Origin: Deinobacterium chartae
GTDB lineage: Bacteria; Deinococcota; Deinococci; Deinococcales; Deinococcaceae
Direction: 5' to 3'
Assembly (NCBI RefSeq): GCF_014202645.1
Contig: NZ_JACHHG010000007.1
Location: 78,556-142,555 of the forward strand
DNA length: 64,000 nucleotides
Position 1 is the first letter of the stretch. Each line of letters starts with the position of its first letter. A model generated the notes under the pieces. The model worked only from the letters and a program-made list of their open reading frames with translations. It had not been told where the DNA came from and did not search any database. The position numbers and the translations under genes are program-made. This document shows positions 7,991 to 18,222 of the stretch, piece after piece.

Positions 7991-8011
7991 TTTGAGCGAG
8001 GTACGCTCAAA
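7991..8011. repeat. Operator-like inverted repeat upstream of the promoter
   Basis: TTTGAGCG (7991-7998), a 5-base spacer, then CGCTCAAA (8004-8011): perfect 8-bp arms. It starts 16 bases upstream of the minus-strand -35 box at 7974-7969, where an activator could bind. It also lies downstream of the DUF512 gene, which ends at 8083. Confidence 0.5.
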
Positions 8012-8082
8012 TGCGCACCGCGTCCCCGAGCCGCCTGCAGGCCTCGAGGAACCGCGGCGAAGGCAGCGCCGCCAGGGCGGAA

Positions 8083-9537
<1,455 letters not shown>

Positions 9538-9663
9538 AAGCTTCTGATTCTAACAGGGAAACCCGCGAGCAATTCCGGCCAGGCTCACCAAGGCAGAAAC
9601 GGCCCGCTTGGAATTGCGATGCTGCTCCGGGACGCCAGAAAGTGAGAATGCTACAGTCGGTGC

Positions 9664-10497
9664 GTGGACCCGCTGTACGCCAAAAGCGTCAAACCTCGAC
9701 CACGCGAGGAATACCTGAACTCGAGGCTGTTCCGGCCGCTGGCGCACCTGCTGGTCGTTCCGCTGGCGCGCACCCGGATCACCCCGCCGCAGGTCGTGAT
9801 GTTCCACACCGCCCTGGGCCTGCTGGCCGCCGTCTTGGTCGCGCGCGGAGGCGGCTGGGTTCCCGCGCTGCTGCTGCAGGTCAAGACCGTGCTCGACAAC
9901 GCCGACGGTCAACTGGCCCGCGCGACCGACCAGACCAGCGAACTGGGCCGCTACCTCGACACCGAGATGGACCTGCTGGTCAACGCGGCGCTGTTCGCCG
10001 CGATCGGATCGGTCAGCGGCCAGTGGCTGCTGGCCGCGCTGGCCTTCTGCGTCATGACCCTGGTCCTGACCGTAGATTTCGTGTGGGAATCCGAGTACCG
10101 GGCGGCGCGCGGCGAGATCTTCCGCGACCCGCCCGTCCTCGAGGGAGGGTCCGTCCGGTTGCTGGTCCTGCTGCGGGCGTTTTACACCTTCTTTTATGTG
10201 CCGCAGGAGCGCTGGGTGCGCCGCTGGGGCGAGCGCAGGTTCCGTGCCGTGGTTGGCCCCTCACCCACAGGGGCCCAGCTCAAGGCCGCCCGGCTGGCTT
10301 ATACCACCGGCAACACCGTGGCGGTGCTGGTCAACTTCGGTCTGACCACGCAACTCGCGGCGGCAGGAGCGTGCCTGGCCCTGGGTCAACCGGTGGCGTA
10401 CCTGTGGCTGGTGCTGTTGCAGGGCTTAACGGTCCTGTACCTGCAAAGCTACCGTGAACGCGCCGCGCGGCACGCCCTGCGTACACTGATCGCATGA
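9664..10497 (+). CDS. CDP-alcohol phosphatidyltransferase family protein
   Basis: 277 residues. The full CDP-alcohol phosphotransferase signature is present: D78, D81-G82, A85-R86, G95, D99, D103, spelled DNADGQLAR then [10 protein letters not shown]. These aspartates bind the metals that activate transfer of a phospho-alcohol from a CDP donor. Several membrane helices follow. The acceptor (glycerol-phosphate, inositol-phosphate or similar) cannot be told from sequence. The GTG start is leaderless in style: TACAGT (9652-9657) ends 6 bases upstream. The stop overlaps the Nudix gene start (ATGA). Confidence 0.88.
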   Translation: MDPLYAKSVKPRPREEYLNSRLFRPLAHLLVVPLARTRITPPQVVMFHTALGLLAAVLVARGGGWVPALLLQVKTVLDNADGQLARATDQTSELGRYLDTEMDLLVNAALFAAIGSVSGQWLLAALAFCVMTLVLTVDFVWESEYRAARGEIFRDPPVLEGGSVRLLVLLRAFYTFFYVPQERWVRRWGERRFRAVVGPSPTGAQLKAARLAYTTGNTVAVLVNFGLTTQLAAAGACLALGQPVAYLWLVLLQGLTVLYLQSYRERAARHALRTLIA

Positions 10498-10898
10498 ACG
10501 TTCCGCTCACGACCGTAGGAGCCCTGGTGCGCGGCCCCTCGGGACGCTTTCTGATCGTACGAACCACCAAGTGGCGCGGCAGCTGGGGTGTACCCGGCGG
10601 CAAGGTCGAGTACCTCGAAACCCTCGAGGCGGCCTTAACGCGCGAGTTTCTCGAGGAGACCGGGCTGCCCCTGACGGGCGTGCGCTTCGCACTGCTGCAG
10701 GAGGCGGTCAACAGTCCGGAATTCCACAAGGAGGCCCACTTCGTGCTGGTCAACTACTTCGCCGAGACCGACCGCGAGACCCTGATCCCCAACGAGGAGA
10801 TCGCCGAGTACGCCTGGGTGAGCCTCGAGGAGGCCCTGACCTACCCGCTGAACTCGTTCACGGTGGCCTTGGTTCGGCGCGCGCAGGAGGCCGCGTGA
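10494..10898 (+). CDS. Nudix hydrolase
   Basis: 134 residues with a complete Nudix box: GKVEYLE, seven residues, REFLEETGL (GX5EX7REUXEEXGU). It hydrolyses a nucleoside diphosphate linked to another group; the pattern [20 protein letters not shown] resembles MutT/NUDT15-like and ADP-sugar-type members, so the substrate is open. The ATG overlaps the previous stop. Inside the previous gene a TACACT box (10482-10487) ends 6 bases before this ATG, so it may also have its own leaderless transcript. The stop overlaps the SDR start (GTGA). Confidence 0.9.
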   Translation: MNVPLTTVGALVRGPSGRFLIVRTTKWRGSWGVPGGKVEYLETLEAALTREFLEETGLPLTGVRFALLQEAVNSPEFHKEAHFVLVNYFAETDRETLIPNEEIAEYAWVSLEEALTYPLNSFTVALVRRAQEAA

Positions 10899-11614
10899 GT
10901 GGGGCGCGCCGCACGGCGCTGGTCACCGGATCCAGCGGCGGCATCGGGCGCGCCATCGCGCTGGGTCTGGCGCGCGAGGGCTTCGATGTGGTGGTGCACT
11001 ATCGCTCCTCGGAGCAGCAGGCCGAGGAGGCCGTGGCCGAGATCGAAACACTCGGCGTGCGCGCCTGCGCCTTGCAGGCCGATGTCACCGACCCGCATCA
11101 GGCCGAGCGGCTGGTCCTGGGCGCACACGCGGCCTTCGGAGGCTTGGGGGTGCTGGTCAACAACGTGGGCAACTACGTGCACAAGCCGCTGCTGGAGACC
11201 TCGGTGGACGAGTGGCGCGACATGCTCGACTCGAACCTGTCGTCCACCTTCTACACCTGCCGCAGCGCGATTCCGCTGCTGCGCGAGGCGCGCTGGGGCC
11301 GCATCGTGAACATCGGTTACGCCGGAGCGCAGCACCTGCTGGCCCGCCCGGGCATCGTGCCGTACGCGATTGCCAAGAGCGGCGTGATCGCCCTGACCCG
11401 CGCGATTGCCAAGACCGAGGTGAAGTACGGCATCTCGGCCAACGTGGTGGCCCCGGGCGTGATCGAGAATTCGGTGTCCCAGCCCATGACCGAGATCCCG
11501 GCGGGCCGCTCCGGCACCCTCGAGGAGATGGCCGAGGCGGTCTTGGGCTTCGTGCGGGCCAGCGAATACATCACCGGTCAGGTCCTCGAGGTCTCGGGCG
11601 GCTGGAATCTCTAG
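10895..11614 (+). CDS. SDR family oxidoreductase (FabG-like) lacking the usual catalytic serine
   Basis: 239 residues from the GTG coupled to the Nudix stop. The NAD(P)-binding motif TGSSGGIG, the NNVGN motif and the active-site YAIAK are present, and the C-terminus EVSGGWNL is typical of FabG-like SDRs. The serine that normally lies 13 residues before the tyrosine in NISS-type segments is not visible; the segment reads [16 protein letters not shown]. The substrate is unknown, with 3-oxoacyl or pteridine reductase-like roles possible. It is the third gene of an overlapping operon with the phosphatidyltransferase and Nudix genes. Confidence 0.88.
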   Translation: MSGARRTALVTGSSGGIGRAIALGLAREGFDVVVHYRSSEQQAEEAVAEIETLGVRACALQADVTDPHQAERLVLGAHAAFGGLGVLVNNVGNYVHKPLLETSVDEWRDMLDSNLSSTFYTCRSAIPLLREARWGRIVNIGYAGAQHLLARPGIVPYAIAKSGVIALTRAIAKTEVKYGISANVVAPGVIENSVSQPMTEIPAGRSGTLEEMAEAVLGFVRASEYITGQVLEVSGGWNL

Positions 11615-11731
11615 TGATAAGAGGTTAGCAGTATCATTTTTACCTCGAGCTGAATCTATCAAACTAATACCGATTGATTCGGATTTCTCCCAGGGAAACT
11701 CCTGAGGGGCACATCCTCTTCTGGCCTTATA

Positions 11732-11749
11732 TTGATAACATGTTCTCAA
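11732..11749. promoter_or_regulatory. Near-perfect palindrome over the aztD-like start codon
   Basis: TTGATAACATGTTCTCAA is an 18-bp palindrome with one mismatched pair, centred on the ATG at 11740. A TATATT -10 box (11728-11733) immediately precedes it, so a bound repressor would block both transcription and start-codon access. Given the zinc-chaperone-like product, a Zur/Fur-family operator is a reasonable guess. Confidence 0.5.
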
Positions 11750-12912
11750 GAATGACGTCTTTGCTGCTGACCGCCGCCCTAAGCGCCTCCTCCGCCCTGG
11801 CCCAGGATCACTCTCACGCCTCGGCGGTGCGTATCGCCTTTGCCGACGCCCGCAACCACACCCTCGGTGTTCTCGACCTCGAGACGGGCAAGGTGGTGGC
11901 CTCCTTCGGCACGCCCGGCAAGATCAGCGGCATCTATCCGGTACCCGGCGGACAGTACGCCATGGCCATCCACCGCGATCACAACCGCGTCACCGTGCTG
12001 CACTCGGGCTACAGCGCGGTTGACCACGGCGACCACAAGGACCTCCTCGAGGGCGCTCCGTACGTACTGCAGACCCTCAACACCGGTCGCCAGCCCACCC
12101 ACTACTGGGCGCACGGCGACCACATCGCCGTGGTGAACGACCAAGACGGCACCGTCGCGGTCCTCGACCGCAACCTCCTCGGCGTCAGCCTCGACTTTCA
12201 GGAGATCAAGACCGAAGCTCCCGATCACAGCGCTGCCGTCGTGCTGGGCGACAAGGTACTCAACGGCTACTCCAAGCTCGCCAAAGTCGATGCCTATAAC
12301 CTGGCCGACGGCGCTCTGGCGGCCTCTTTCCCCGGCTGCCCCTCGCTGCACGGCGAGGCCACGCTCGGCAAGACGGCCGCCTTCGGCTGCAGCGACGGCG
12401 TGCTGATGATCCGCGAGAACCAGGGTCAACTCGTGGCCCACAAGATCAGCAACCCCGCCGGAACCCCCGCAAACACGCGCGTCAGCACCCTGGCAGCCCA
12501 TGACGGCGCCCCGGTCATGCTGGGCAACTTCGGTCAGGGGCTGGCCCTGATCGACCCGGTCCGCAACAGCCTCACCCCCGTTCCCCTGCCGGCCAACCCG
12601 ATCAAGTTCGACTTCGCGCAGGGCGGCCGGTCCATCGTGGTGCTGACCGCCGACGGACAGCTGAACCGACTGGGCCTCAACGGTCAACCGATCGCCCGGG
12701 TCGCGGTGACCGCACCGTACGACTCCCGCGTTCAAGATGCGCCGCGCCCCTCCATGGCGGTGATGGACGGCGTGGCCTTCGTCAGCCACCCCGGCGCAGG
12801 CGAAGTCCTCGAGGTGAGCCTCGAGGACCTGCAGGTCAAACGCCGGCACCAGGTCGGCGGCACCCCTACCGCGCTGACCGTGCTGTCGCTCGAGGGTGCG
12901 CTCAAGCACTAA
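11740..12912 (+). CDS. aztD: AztD-like periplasmic zinc metallochaperone (beta-propeller)
   Basis: 390 residues. A signal peptide (MTSLLLTAALSASSALA) is followed by a histidine-rich start QDHSHAS, then a repeat-rich propeller body (LDLETGKVVASFG, GTVAVLDRN). A second histidine cluster, DHGDHKD, lies near residue 90. This matches AztD, a periplasmic chaperone that passes zinc to the solute-binding protein AztC of a zinc ABC importer. No aztABC genes lie nearby, so it is an orphan here. The start at 11740 is preferred over a longer frame from 11674 because TATATT ends 6 bases before it (leaderless) and the signal peptide then begins correctly. It is convergent with trmL. Confidence 0.75.
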   Translation: MFSRMTSLLLTAALSASSALAQDHSHASAVRIAFADARNHTLGVLDLETGKVVASFGTPGKISGIYPVPGGQYAMAIHRDHNRVTVLHSGYSAVDHGDHKDLLEGAPYVLQTLNTGRQPTHYWAHGDHIAVVNDQDGTVAVLDRNLLGVSLDFQEIKTEAPDHSAAVVLGDKVLNGYSKLAKVDAYNLADGALAASFPGCPSLHGEATLGKTAAFGCSDGVLMIRENQGQLVAHKISNPAGTPANTRVSTLAAHDGAPVMLGNFGQGLALIDPVRNSLTPVPLPANPIKFDFAQGGRSIVVLTADGQLNRLGLNGQPIARVAVTAPYDSRVQDAPRPSMAVMDGVAFVSHPGAGEVLEVSLEDLQVKRRHQVGGTPTALTVLSLEGALKH

Positions 12913-12927
12913 AGCGCGCGGCCCGGT

Positions 12928-13377
12928 TTACCAGGCGTGAAGCTGCCGCATGGCCTCGAAGGCCCCTACCGCCGCCGAGACCGCCAGGTTCAGCGAGCGG
13001 CCCTGCCCGGGCATCGGAAAGGTCAGCAGGTCCACCTCGGCCCTGAGCCACGCGGGCAACCCGCGCGACTCGGGGCCGAACACCAGGTAGTCGCCGGGCT
13101 GGTAGCGCGGCTCGGTGTAGCGCCGCGTCGCGTGCGCCGAGAACCCGAAAAAGCGCGCCTGCGGCCCGGCGAAGTCGCGCAGCGCCTGCCAGTCACGGTG
13201 CTCGTGCCAGTTGAGGTGCTCGAGGTAGTCCATCGCCGAGCGCTGCACCGCCGCGTCGCGCAGATGAAACCCAAAGGGCCGCACCAGATGCAGCGTGGCG
13301 CCCAGCACCGCACAGGTGCGGGCCACGCTGCCCACGTTTCCGGCCATCTCGGGCTCGAACAGGACCACGTGAATCAC
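12928..13377 (-). CDS. trmL: tRNA (cytidine(34)-2'-O)-methyltransferase TrmL
   Basis: 149 residues, the usual length for TrmL/YibK. SPOUT-fold motifs are clear: the N-terminal [14 protein letters not shown] (NxG), GPESRGLP near residue 102, and the knot segment [14 protein letters not shown] near the end. It uses SAM to methylate the ribose of wobble C34/U34 in tRNA-Leu isoacceptors. Its GTG start overlaps the ispF stop (GTGA), giving a coupled two-gene unit. Confidence 0.93.
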   Translation of the reverse strand: MIHVVLFEPEMAGNVGSVARTCAVLGATLHLVRPFGFHLRDAAVQRSAMDYLEHLNWHEHRDWQALRDFAGPQARFFGFSAHATRRYTEPRYQPGDYLVFGPESRGLPAWLRAEVDLLTFPMPGQGRSLNLAVSAAVGAFEAMRQLHAW

Positions 13378-13850
13378 GCCATACGCCCCAGCAGCACGGT
13401 CGAGCGCGCCTGCACGTGCGCGGGGGCCAGCCCCTCGCTGGTCTTGAAGGACACCCCCACCTGATCGGCGGGCAGCCCCAGCAACTCGGCCACCCGCGCC
13501 GCGATGCGTGCGCGCAGCGGCCCCAGCTTGGGCCGGTCCAGCGTGACCACCACCGCCACGTTCAGCGGCGCATATCCTTTTGCCCGCACCTGCCGCAGGG
13601 CCTCCTCGAGGATGCGGGCGCTGTCCAGGCCCGCGTTTTCAGGAGCGGTATCCGGGAAGAGCTGCCCGATATCTCCCAGGGCCAGCCCCGAAAGCAGCGC
13701 GTCGGCCACCGCGTGCAGCAGCGCGTCGCCGTCGCTGTGGGCCACGCTGCCGTGCGGCGAGCCCGCGATTTCCACCCCGCCCAGCACCAGGCGGCGGCCC
13801 ACCTCGAGGCGGTGAGCGTCTTCTCCGTATCCGATCCGGTAGTCCAGCAT
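13374..13850 (-). CDS. ispF: 2-C-methyl-D-erythritol 2,4-cyclodiphosphate synthase
   Basis: 158 residues from the ATG at 13850. The metal-binding D11-x-H13 sits in [27 protein letters not shown] supplies the third histidine, and [10 protein letters not shown] near the end is the conserved MECDP synthase tail. It catalyses a middle step of the MEP isoprenoid pathway, which feeds quinones and carotenoids. TACGCT (13862-13857) ends 6 bases before the ATG, so the mRNA is leaderless in style; a longer frame upstream is therefore rejected. Confidence 0.96.
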   Translation of the reverse strand: MLDYRIGYGEDAHRLEVGRRLVLGGVEIAGSPHGSVAHSDGDALLHAVADALLSGLALGDIGQLFPDTAPENAGLDSARILEEALRQVRAKGYAPLNVAVVVTLDRPKLGPLRARIAARVAELLGLPADQVGVSFKTSEGLAPAHVQARSTVLLGRMA

Positions 13851-13945
13851 GCGCCCAGCGTAAAGGACCGGGCCCAGGCGCGCCAAATGGACGATTCCAC
13901 CCGGCAGGAAAGCAGCTTGGACTGCTCCGCTATAGAATGCCCTTT

Positions 13946-14809
13946 ATGTCAAGGCACGCCCTGGGAATTCTGTTGCTGATCGCCGTAACCCTGATCTGGG
14001 GCAGCACCTTCGCACTGGTCAAAGATGCCACCCACAGCATCAGCCCCGCCGTGCTGATCGCCTGGCGCTTCACGGTCGCCCTCGTTCCGCTGCTGTTTTT
14101 TCTGCACGGCGACCGCACGCTCTGGCGCGACGGCATCCTGCTCGGCGCGATGGCCATGGTCAGTTACGCCACCCAGACCATCGGCTTGCAGTACACCAGC
14201 GCCAACCGCGGTGCGTTTATCACCGGTCTGAACGTCGTGATGGTGCCGCTCGCGGTCGCCGCGCTGGGCGGACGCCGCATCACGCCCGCCGTGTGGGCGG
14301 CGGTGGCCGTGGCTCTGGGCGGCATCGCCCTGCTGTCGTTCGAGGGCGGCCCGATCAACGTTGGAGACGCCTGGATCTTCGCCTGCGCGGTAGCTTACGT
14401 CGCCTACATCGTGTACCTCGAGCGGGTCGCGGGTCAGCACCGCACCCTGCCGCTCGCGGCGGTGCAGGTGCTGACCGTGGCCGTGCTGGGCTGGCTGTGG
14501 GTGGCCCCCCAGGCACTTTCGGGCAGCAGCATCGCCCTGCCAGCCGACCTGTGGGGCGCGGTCTTGTACCTGGGAGTGATCGCCACGGCGGGCACCACGC
14601 TGCTGCAAACGCTGGGGCAAAAGTACGTCTCGGCGCCGGAAGCCGCCCTGATCTACGCCCTCGAGCCGGTCGCGGCAGCGGTGTTCGCCTACTTCTGGAT
14701 TCACGAGGTGGTGGGTCCGCGCGGCCTGCTGGGCGGCCTGCTGGTGGTGATCGGGATGGCGCTCAGCCAGCTACCCGAGCGCAAGCGCATCGTACCGCTC
14801 TCCGAGTAA
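13946..14809 (+). CDS. EamA family (drug/metabolite) transporter
   Basis: 287 residues with about ten transmembrane helices in two EamA repeats. The first has TLIWGSTFALVK and the second ends with AALIYALEPVAAAVFAYFW, both hallmark DMT sequences. It probably exports small metabolites through the inner membrane; the substrate is unknown. TAGAAT (13933-13938) ends 7 bases before this ATG, and another ATG lies within that box at 13937, so 13946 is the more likely start. Transcription is stopped by the hairpin at 14822-14853. Confidence 0.88.
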   Translation: MSRHALGILLLIAVTLIWGSTFALVKDATHSISPAVLIAWRFTVALVPLLFFLHGDRTLWRDGILLGAMAMVSYATQTIGLQYTSANRGAFITGLNVVMVPLAVAALGGRRITPAVWAAVAVALGGIALLSFEGGPINVGDAWIFACAVAYVAYIVYLERVAGQHRTLPLAAVQVLTVAVLGWLWVAPQALSGSSIALPADLWGAVLYLGVIATAGTTLLQTLGQKYVSAPEAALIYALEPVAAAVFAYFWIHEVVGPRGLLGGLLVVIGMALSQLPERKRIVPLSE

Positions 14810-14821
14810 CGCGGCGGCCTC

Positions 14822-14853
14822 GCGGCGGGACGCGTCCAAGCGCGTCCCGCCGC
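14822..14853. terminator. Bidirectional terminator between convergent genes
   Basis: A perfect 13-bp stem (14822-14834 with 14841-14853) around a 6-base loop sits between the EamA stop and the phosphoesterase stop. The T-run is weak (TGCCTTTGT on the plus side). Confidence 0.7.
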
Positions 14854-14861
14854 TGCCTTTG

Positions 14862-15737
14862 TCAGCCCGCGGGCGGCTCGAGGTCCAGCACCACCACTTC
14901 GGGCGCGCAGGCCCAGCGCACCGGCAGCATCGATACCCCCAGCCCGCGCGACACGAAACCGGGGGCTGGCCCGCGCACGAAACCTTGCACGAAGCGCTCG
15001 CCGTACCTCGAGGCGGTGCGCAGCGCTCCCACGAGCGGCAAACGCACCTGCCCGCCGTGGGTGTGCCCGCTGAGCGTCAGCCCCACCCGGGTGGGCACCT
15101 CGGGCAACAGGTCCGGGTTGTGGCTCATCAGCAGCCACGCTCCGGTCGCTGGGGCCCCCGCAAGCGCGGCACCCAGGTCGGGCCGGCCCCACCAGAAGTC
15201 GTCTACCCCGGCCAGGTACAGGTCCGGGCGCAGCCGCACCCCCTGGTTGGTCAGGATGCGCACTCCGGCCGCACTCAGGGCGTTGCCGAAGGCCGCAAGG
15301 CGCGCGTTCGCCTCCTGGTGGGCCGCTTGCCAGCGCCGCACGTACGCGCCGAAGCTGCCGTAGTCGTGGTTGCCCCACACGCCCCACACCCCCAGCGGTG
15401 CGCGCAGCCGCGACAGTTCGGCGATCAAATCGCGTGGGCTGCCCTCGAGGTCCGTGTCCACAAAATCCCCGGTCATCACGATCAGTTCGGGCCGCGCCTC
15501 GAGGGCAGCGTCTACCCAGGCACGCACCGACCCGGTTCCGATGAAGGGCCCGTAGTGCAGGTCCGAGAGCATCACCACCCGCAGCGGTGTCCGCAGGCCG
15601 GGCAGCGGAGCACGGTGCCGGTTCACCTCGAAGCGGTAAACCTGGGCGACCGCGCCGCCCCCGCCCAGGGTCGCCAACACCCCCAAACCGCCCAGGGTAC
15701 GTCGCAGAAAAACACGGCGGGAGATGCGCTCGCTCAT
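14862..15737 (-). CDS. Metallophosphoesterase with Tat signal (YaeI-like)
   Basis: 291 residues. The N-terminus SRRVFLRRTLGG followed by a hydrophobic stretch looks like a twin-arginine signal, so the enzyme is probably folded and then exported. All metallophosphoesterase motifs are present: SDLHYG, TGDFVD, GNHD, SHNPD and SGHTHGG. The YaeI branch is known for UDP-diacylglucosamine or other phosphodiester cleavage; the exact substrate is unclear. TAGGGT (15749-15744) ends 6 bases before the ATG. Confidence 0.9.
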   Translation of the reverse strand: MSERISRRVFLRRTLGGLGVLATLGGGGAVAQVYRFEVNRHRAPLPGLRTPLRVVMLSDLHYGPFIGTGSVRAWVDAALEARPELIVMTGDFVDTDLEGSPRDLIAELSRLRAPLGVWGVWGNHDYGSFGAYVRRWQAAHQEANARLAAFGNALSAAGVRILTNQGVRLRPDLYLAGVDDFWWGRPDLGAALAGAPATGAWLLMSHNPDLLPEVPTRVGLTLSGHTHGGQVRLPLVGALRTASRYGERFVQGFVRGPAPGFVSRGLGVSMLPVRWACAPEVVVLDLEPPAG

Positions 15738-15846
15738 GCTTTTACCCTAAGCGGCAGCCATGAGGGGTGCATCTGCCCCGAGGGCATAGACCCCTGCCCG
15801 TCCGGCTACGCCGCACCCTGCCCGGCGCGCGGTATGCTGCGGGCTG

Positions 15847-17370
15847 ATGCACACAATCCTGCTTGCCGACATCCTGACCCAGGATCCCTCCCGCCCCCGC
15901 GCCGAAGGTGTGCTGATCGCAGCCGGACGCGTGATCGCACTCGGTTCACGCGAGGAGCTGTTGGCCATCGCCCCCCGCGCCGAAGTTTCGGACCTGCGCG
16001 GCAGCCTGCTCACGCCCGGCCTGACCGACGCGCACCTGCACCTGGTCGGTTACGGCTTCGCGCTGGGCCGCGCCCACCTCGAGGGGTCACGCAGCGTCGC
16101 CGAGCTGGGCGCGCGCCTGCGCGCGTTCGCTGCCGAGCAGCCCGAGGGCTGGCTGCTCGGCAACGGTTACCTGCTCTCCGAACTGGGCCTCTCCGACTAC
16201 CCCACCGCCGCCGAGCTCGACGCGATCGTGTCCGACCGGCCGGTGCTGCTGTGGTCGCGCGACCTGCACTCGGCCTGGGCCAACTCGAGGGCGCTGGAAC
16301 TCGCGGGCCTGAGCGCAGCGACCCCGGACCCCGAGGGCGGGCGGATCGTACGCGACGCGAGCGGCAACCCCTCGGGCGTGCTGCTCGAACTGGCGACCCG
16401 TCTGGTGGCGCGGGCCATACCCGAACCGACCGAGCAGGACATTCTGGAAGCCGCGCGCCGCGCGGTGGCGCAGATGCGCGCGTACGGCTACACCGCCGTG
16501 CACACCATGGCCTCGGAACCTCCCCGGTTCCTGCGGGCCCTGCACGCCCTCGAGGCGGCCGGAGAGCTGCCCTTGCGGGTGTGGGCCTGCCTGCCGCACA
16601 CGTCCCTCGAGGCGGCGCGCACGGCCGGATTGCAGGCGGGCACCGGGGACCGCGTGCGGGTGGGCGGCATCAAGTTCTTCGCCGACGGTGCGCTGGGCAG
16701 CCGCACCGCGTGGCTGCACGCGCCGGGTTTCGCGGACGGCAGTGGGACCGGCATTCCGCTCGACCCGCCGGAGCTGATCGAGGCGCGCGGCCGCGAAGCC
16801 CTCGAGTTGGGTCTGATCCCAACCGTGCACGCCATCGGGGACCGCGCCAACACCGAGGTGCTGGACGTGTTCGAGCGCCTCAAACCGCTGGCTGATGCGC
16901 GCGGCGTGCGGCTGCGCCTCGAGCACGCACAGCACCTGCGCGAAGCGGACCTGCCGCGCTTCGCGCAGCTCGGGGTCACCGTCTCGCCGCAGCCGGTGCA
17001 CCTGATTCAGGATGCCGCCTCGGTGCGCACGCTGCTGCCGCACCTCGAGGCGGGCACTTACGCTTTCCGGCGGCTGCTCGACTCGGGAGCCCTGCTGGCC
17101 TTTGGCTCGGACGCCCCGGTGGCCGATCCGGACCCGCTGCTGTCGTTCCGCTCGGCGGTGGAACGCCTCGACGACGAAGGACAGGTTTTTGGTCCGTCCG
17201 AGCGCATCACGCTGGAGGAAACGCTGTTTGCACACACGCGCGGCCCGGCGCTGGCGGTGGGCTGGCAGGACTACGGCGTGGTGCGCCCCGGAGCGCGCGC
17301 GGACTTCACGCGCTGGGACCGTTTGGGCGGCGAGCGCGAGGCGCTGACCTTCAGCGAGTCGCAGGTTTGA
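15847..17370 (+). CDS. Amidohydrolase family 3 protein (YtcJ-like)
   Basis: 507 residues. Metal ligands of the amidohydrolase barrel are visible: DAHLHL near residue 62, KFFADGALGSR in the middle, VHAIGDRANTEVLD, LEHAQHL and FGSDAPVADPDPL. YtcJ-type enzymes hydrolyse amide or ester bonds of small molecules; the natural substrate is mostly unknown. TATGCT (15833-15838) lies 8 bases before the ATG, consistent with a leaderless mRNA. It has no obvious operon partner. Confidence 0.88.
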   Translation: MHTILLADILTQDPSRPRAEGVLIAAGRVIALGSREELLAIAPRAEVSDLRGSLLTPGLTDAHLHLVGYGFALGRAHLEGSRSVAELGARLRAFAAEQPEGWLLGNGYLLSELGLSDYPTAAELDAIVSDRPVLLWSRDLHSAWANSRALELAGLSAATPDPEGGRIVRDASGNPSGVLLELATRLVARAIPEPTEQDILEAARRAVAQMRAYGYTAVHTMASEPPRFLRALHALEAAGELPLRVWACLPHTSLEAARTAGLQAGTGDRVRVGGIKFFADGALGSRTAWLHAPGFADGSGTGIPLDPPELIEARGREALELGLIPTVHAIGDRANTEVLDVFERLKPLADARGVRLRLEHAQHLREADLPRFAQLGVTVSPQPVHLIQDAASVRTLLPHLEAGTYAFRRLLDSGALLAFGSDAPVADPDPLLSFRSAVERLDDEGQVFGPSERITLEETLFAHTRGPALAVGWQDYGVVRPGARADFTRWDRLGGEREALTFSESQV

Positions 17371-17560
17371 ATCGCGGGCGGCGGGAGCACCGGTGGTCAG
17401 GACCATCGCAGCCAGAATCCAGGTGCGTCAAGGCAGCTCTTCCGTTCCCGAGATGTCCAGGCACGGTGCAGCCTCTGCCCTGAACGCTCGCTGAGCGCGC
17501 CCGTTGGGCGATGGTAGGCACCCGAACGGTCTGCGGGCTCTGCCGGGCGGACAATAGGGC
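17371..17560. other. Intergenic stretch with no recognised feature
   Basis: 190 bases between the amidohydrolase and msrA. I see no convincing frame, strong hairpin or -35/-10 pair; it presumably carries the msrA promoter. Confidence 0.4.
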
Positions 17561-18106
17561 ATGGAACCTTCCCGATTTGAGGTCGCCACGCTGGCAGGCG
17601 GCTGTTTCTGGTGCCTCGAGGCCGTATACGACGATCTCAGGGGTGTGACCGACGTGGTGTCCGGCTACATGGGCGGCCACGTGGCAAACCCCGATTACCG
17701 TCAGGTGTGCACGGGTGATACCGGCCATGCCGAGGTCGTACAGATCACCTTCGAGCCCGAGCAGGTGTCTTTCCGGCAACTGCTCGAGGTGTTTTTCACC
17801 ATTCATGACCCGACCACCCTCAACCGTCAGGGCGCCGACGTGGGAACCCAGTACCGTTCGGCAGTGTTCTACCACTCGGAAGAACAGCGCCGCACCGCCG
17901 AGGAGGTGATCGCGGAGCTCGGGGCCCAGGGGGTGTGGCCCGCTCCGATCGTGACCGAGCTCTCTCCGGCGTCCACCTTTTATCCGGCGGAGGAGTATCA
18001 CCAGGAGTACTTTGCCCGGAACCCGGCGCAGCCGTACTGTCAGGTCGTGATCGCCCCCAAGGTGGCCAAGTTCCGCAGCAGATACCTCGCCGAACTCAAG
18101 CGCTAG
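17561..18106 (+). CDS. msrA: Peptide-methionine (S)-S-oxide reductase MsrA
   Basis: 181 residues. The catalytic motif GGCFWCLE is at residues 10-17, with the nucleophilic cysteine in GCFW. It is followed by the family text [20 protein letters not shown] and [12 protein letters not shown]. It repairs oxidised methionine using thioredoxin, in keeping with the oxidative-stress tolerance of this lineage. There is no C-terminal MsrB fusion. A hairpin at 18112-18135 follows the stop. Confidence 0.97.
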   Translation: MEPSRFEVATLAGGCFWCLEAVYDDLRGVTDVVSGYMGGHVANPDYRQVCTGDTGHAEVVQITFEPEQVSFRQLLEVFFTIHDPTTLNRQGADVGTQYRSAVFYHSEEQRRTAEEVIAELGAQGVWPAPIVTELSPASTFYPAEEYHQEYFARNPAQPYCQVVIAPKVAKFRSRYLAELKR

Positions 18107-18111
18107 TCCCA

Positions 18112-18135
18112 AAGGCCCCGGATCGATGGGGCCTT
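18112..18135 (+). terminator. Hairpin terminator after msrA
   Basis: AAGGCCCC (18112-18119) pairs with GGGGCCTT (18128-18135) across an 8-base loop, followed by CGCTGTTT. Confidence 0.55.
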
Positions 18136-18222
18136 CGCTGTTTGAGGGGGTGGAGAATCCTTCCCCCTTTTCTCACTATTTTAATCTTGTAAAAACTGAA
18201 TATGAGAACAAGGAGAGAGGCC

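Noticed and set aside
13943..13952. TTTATGTCAA as a half of the radiation/desiccation response motif (TTATGTCAT-TGACATAA)
   Set aside because: Only one half is present and it covers the EamA start codon. I found no full copy of the motif in the window.
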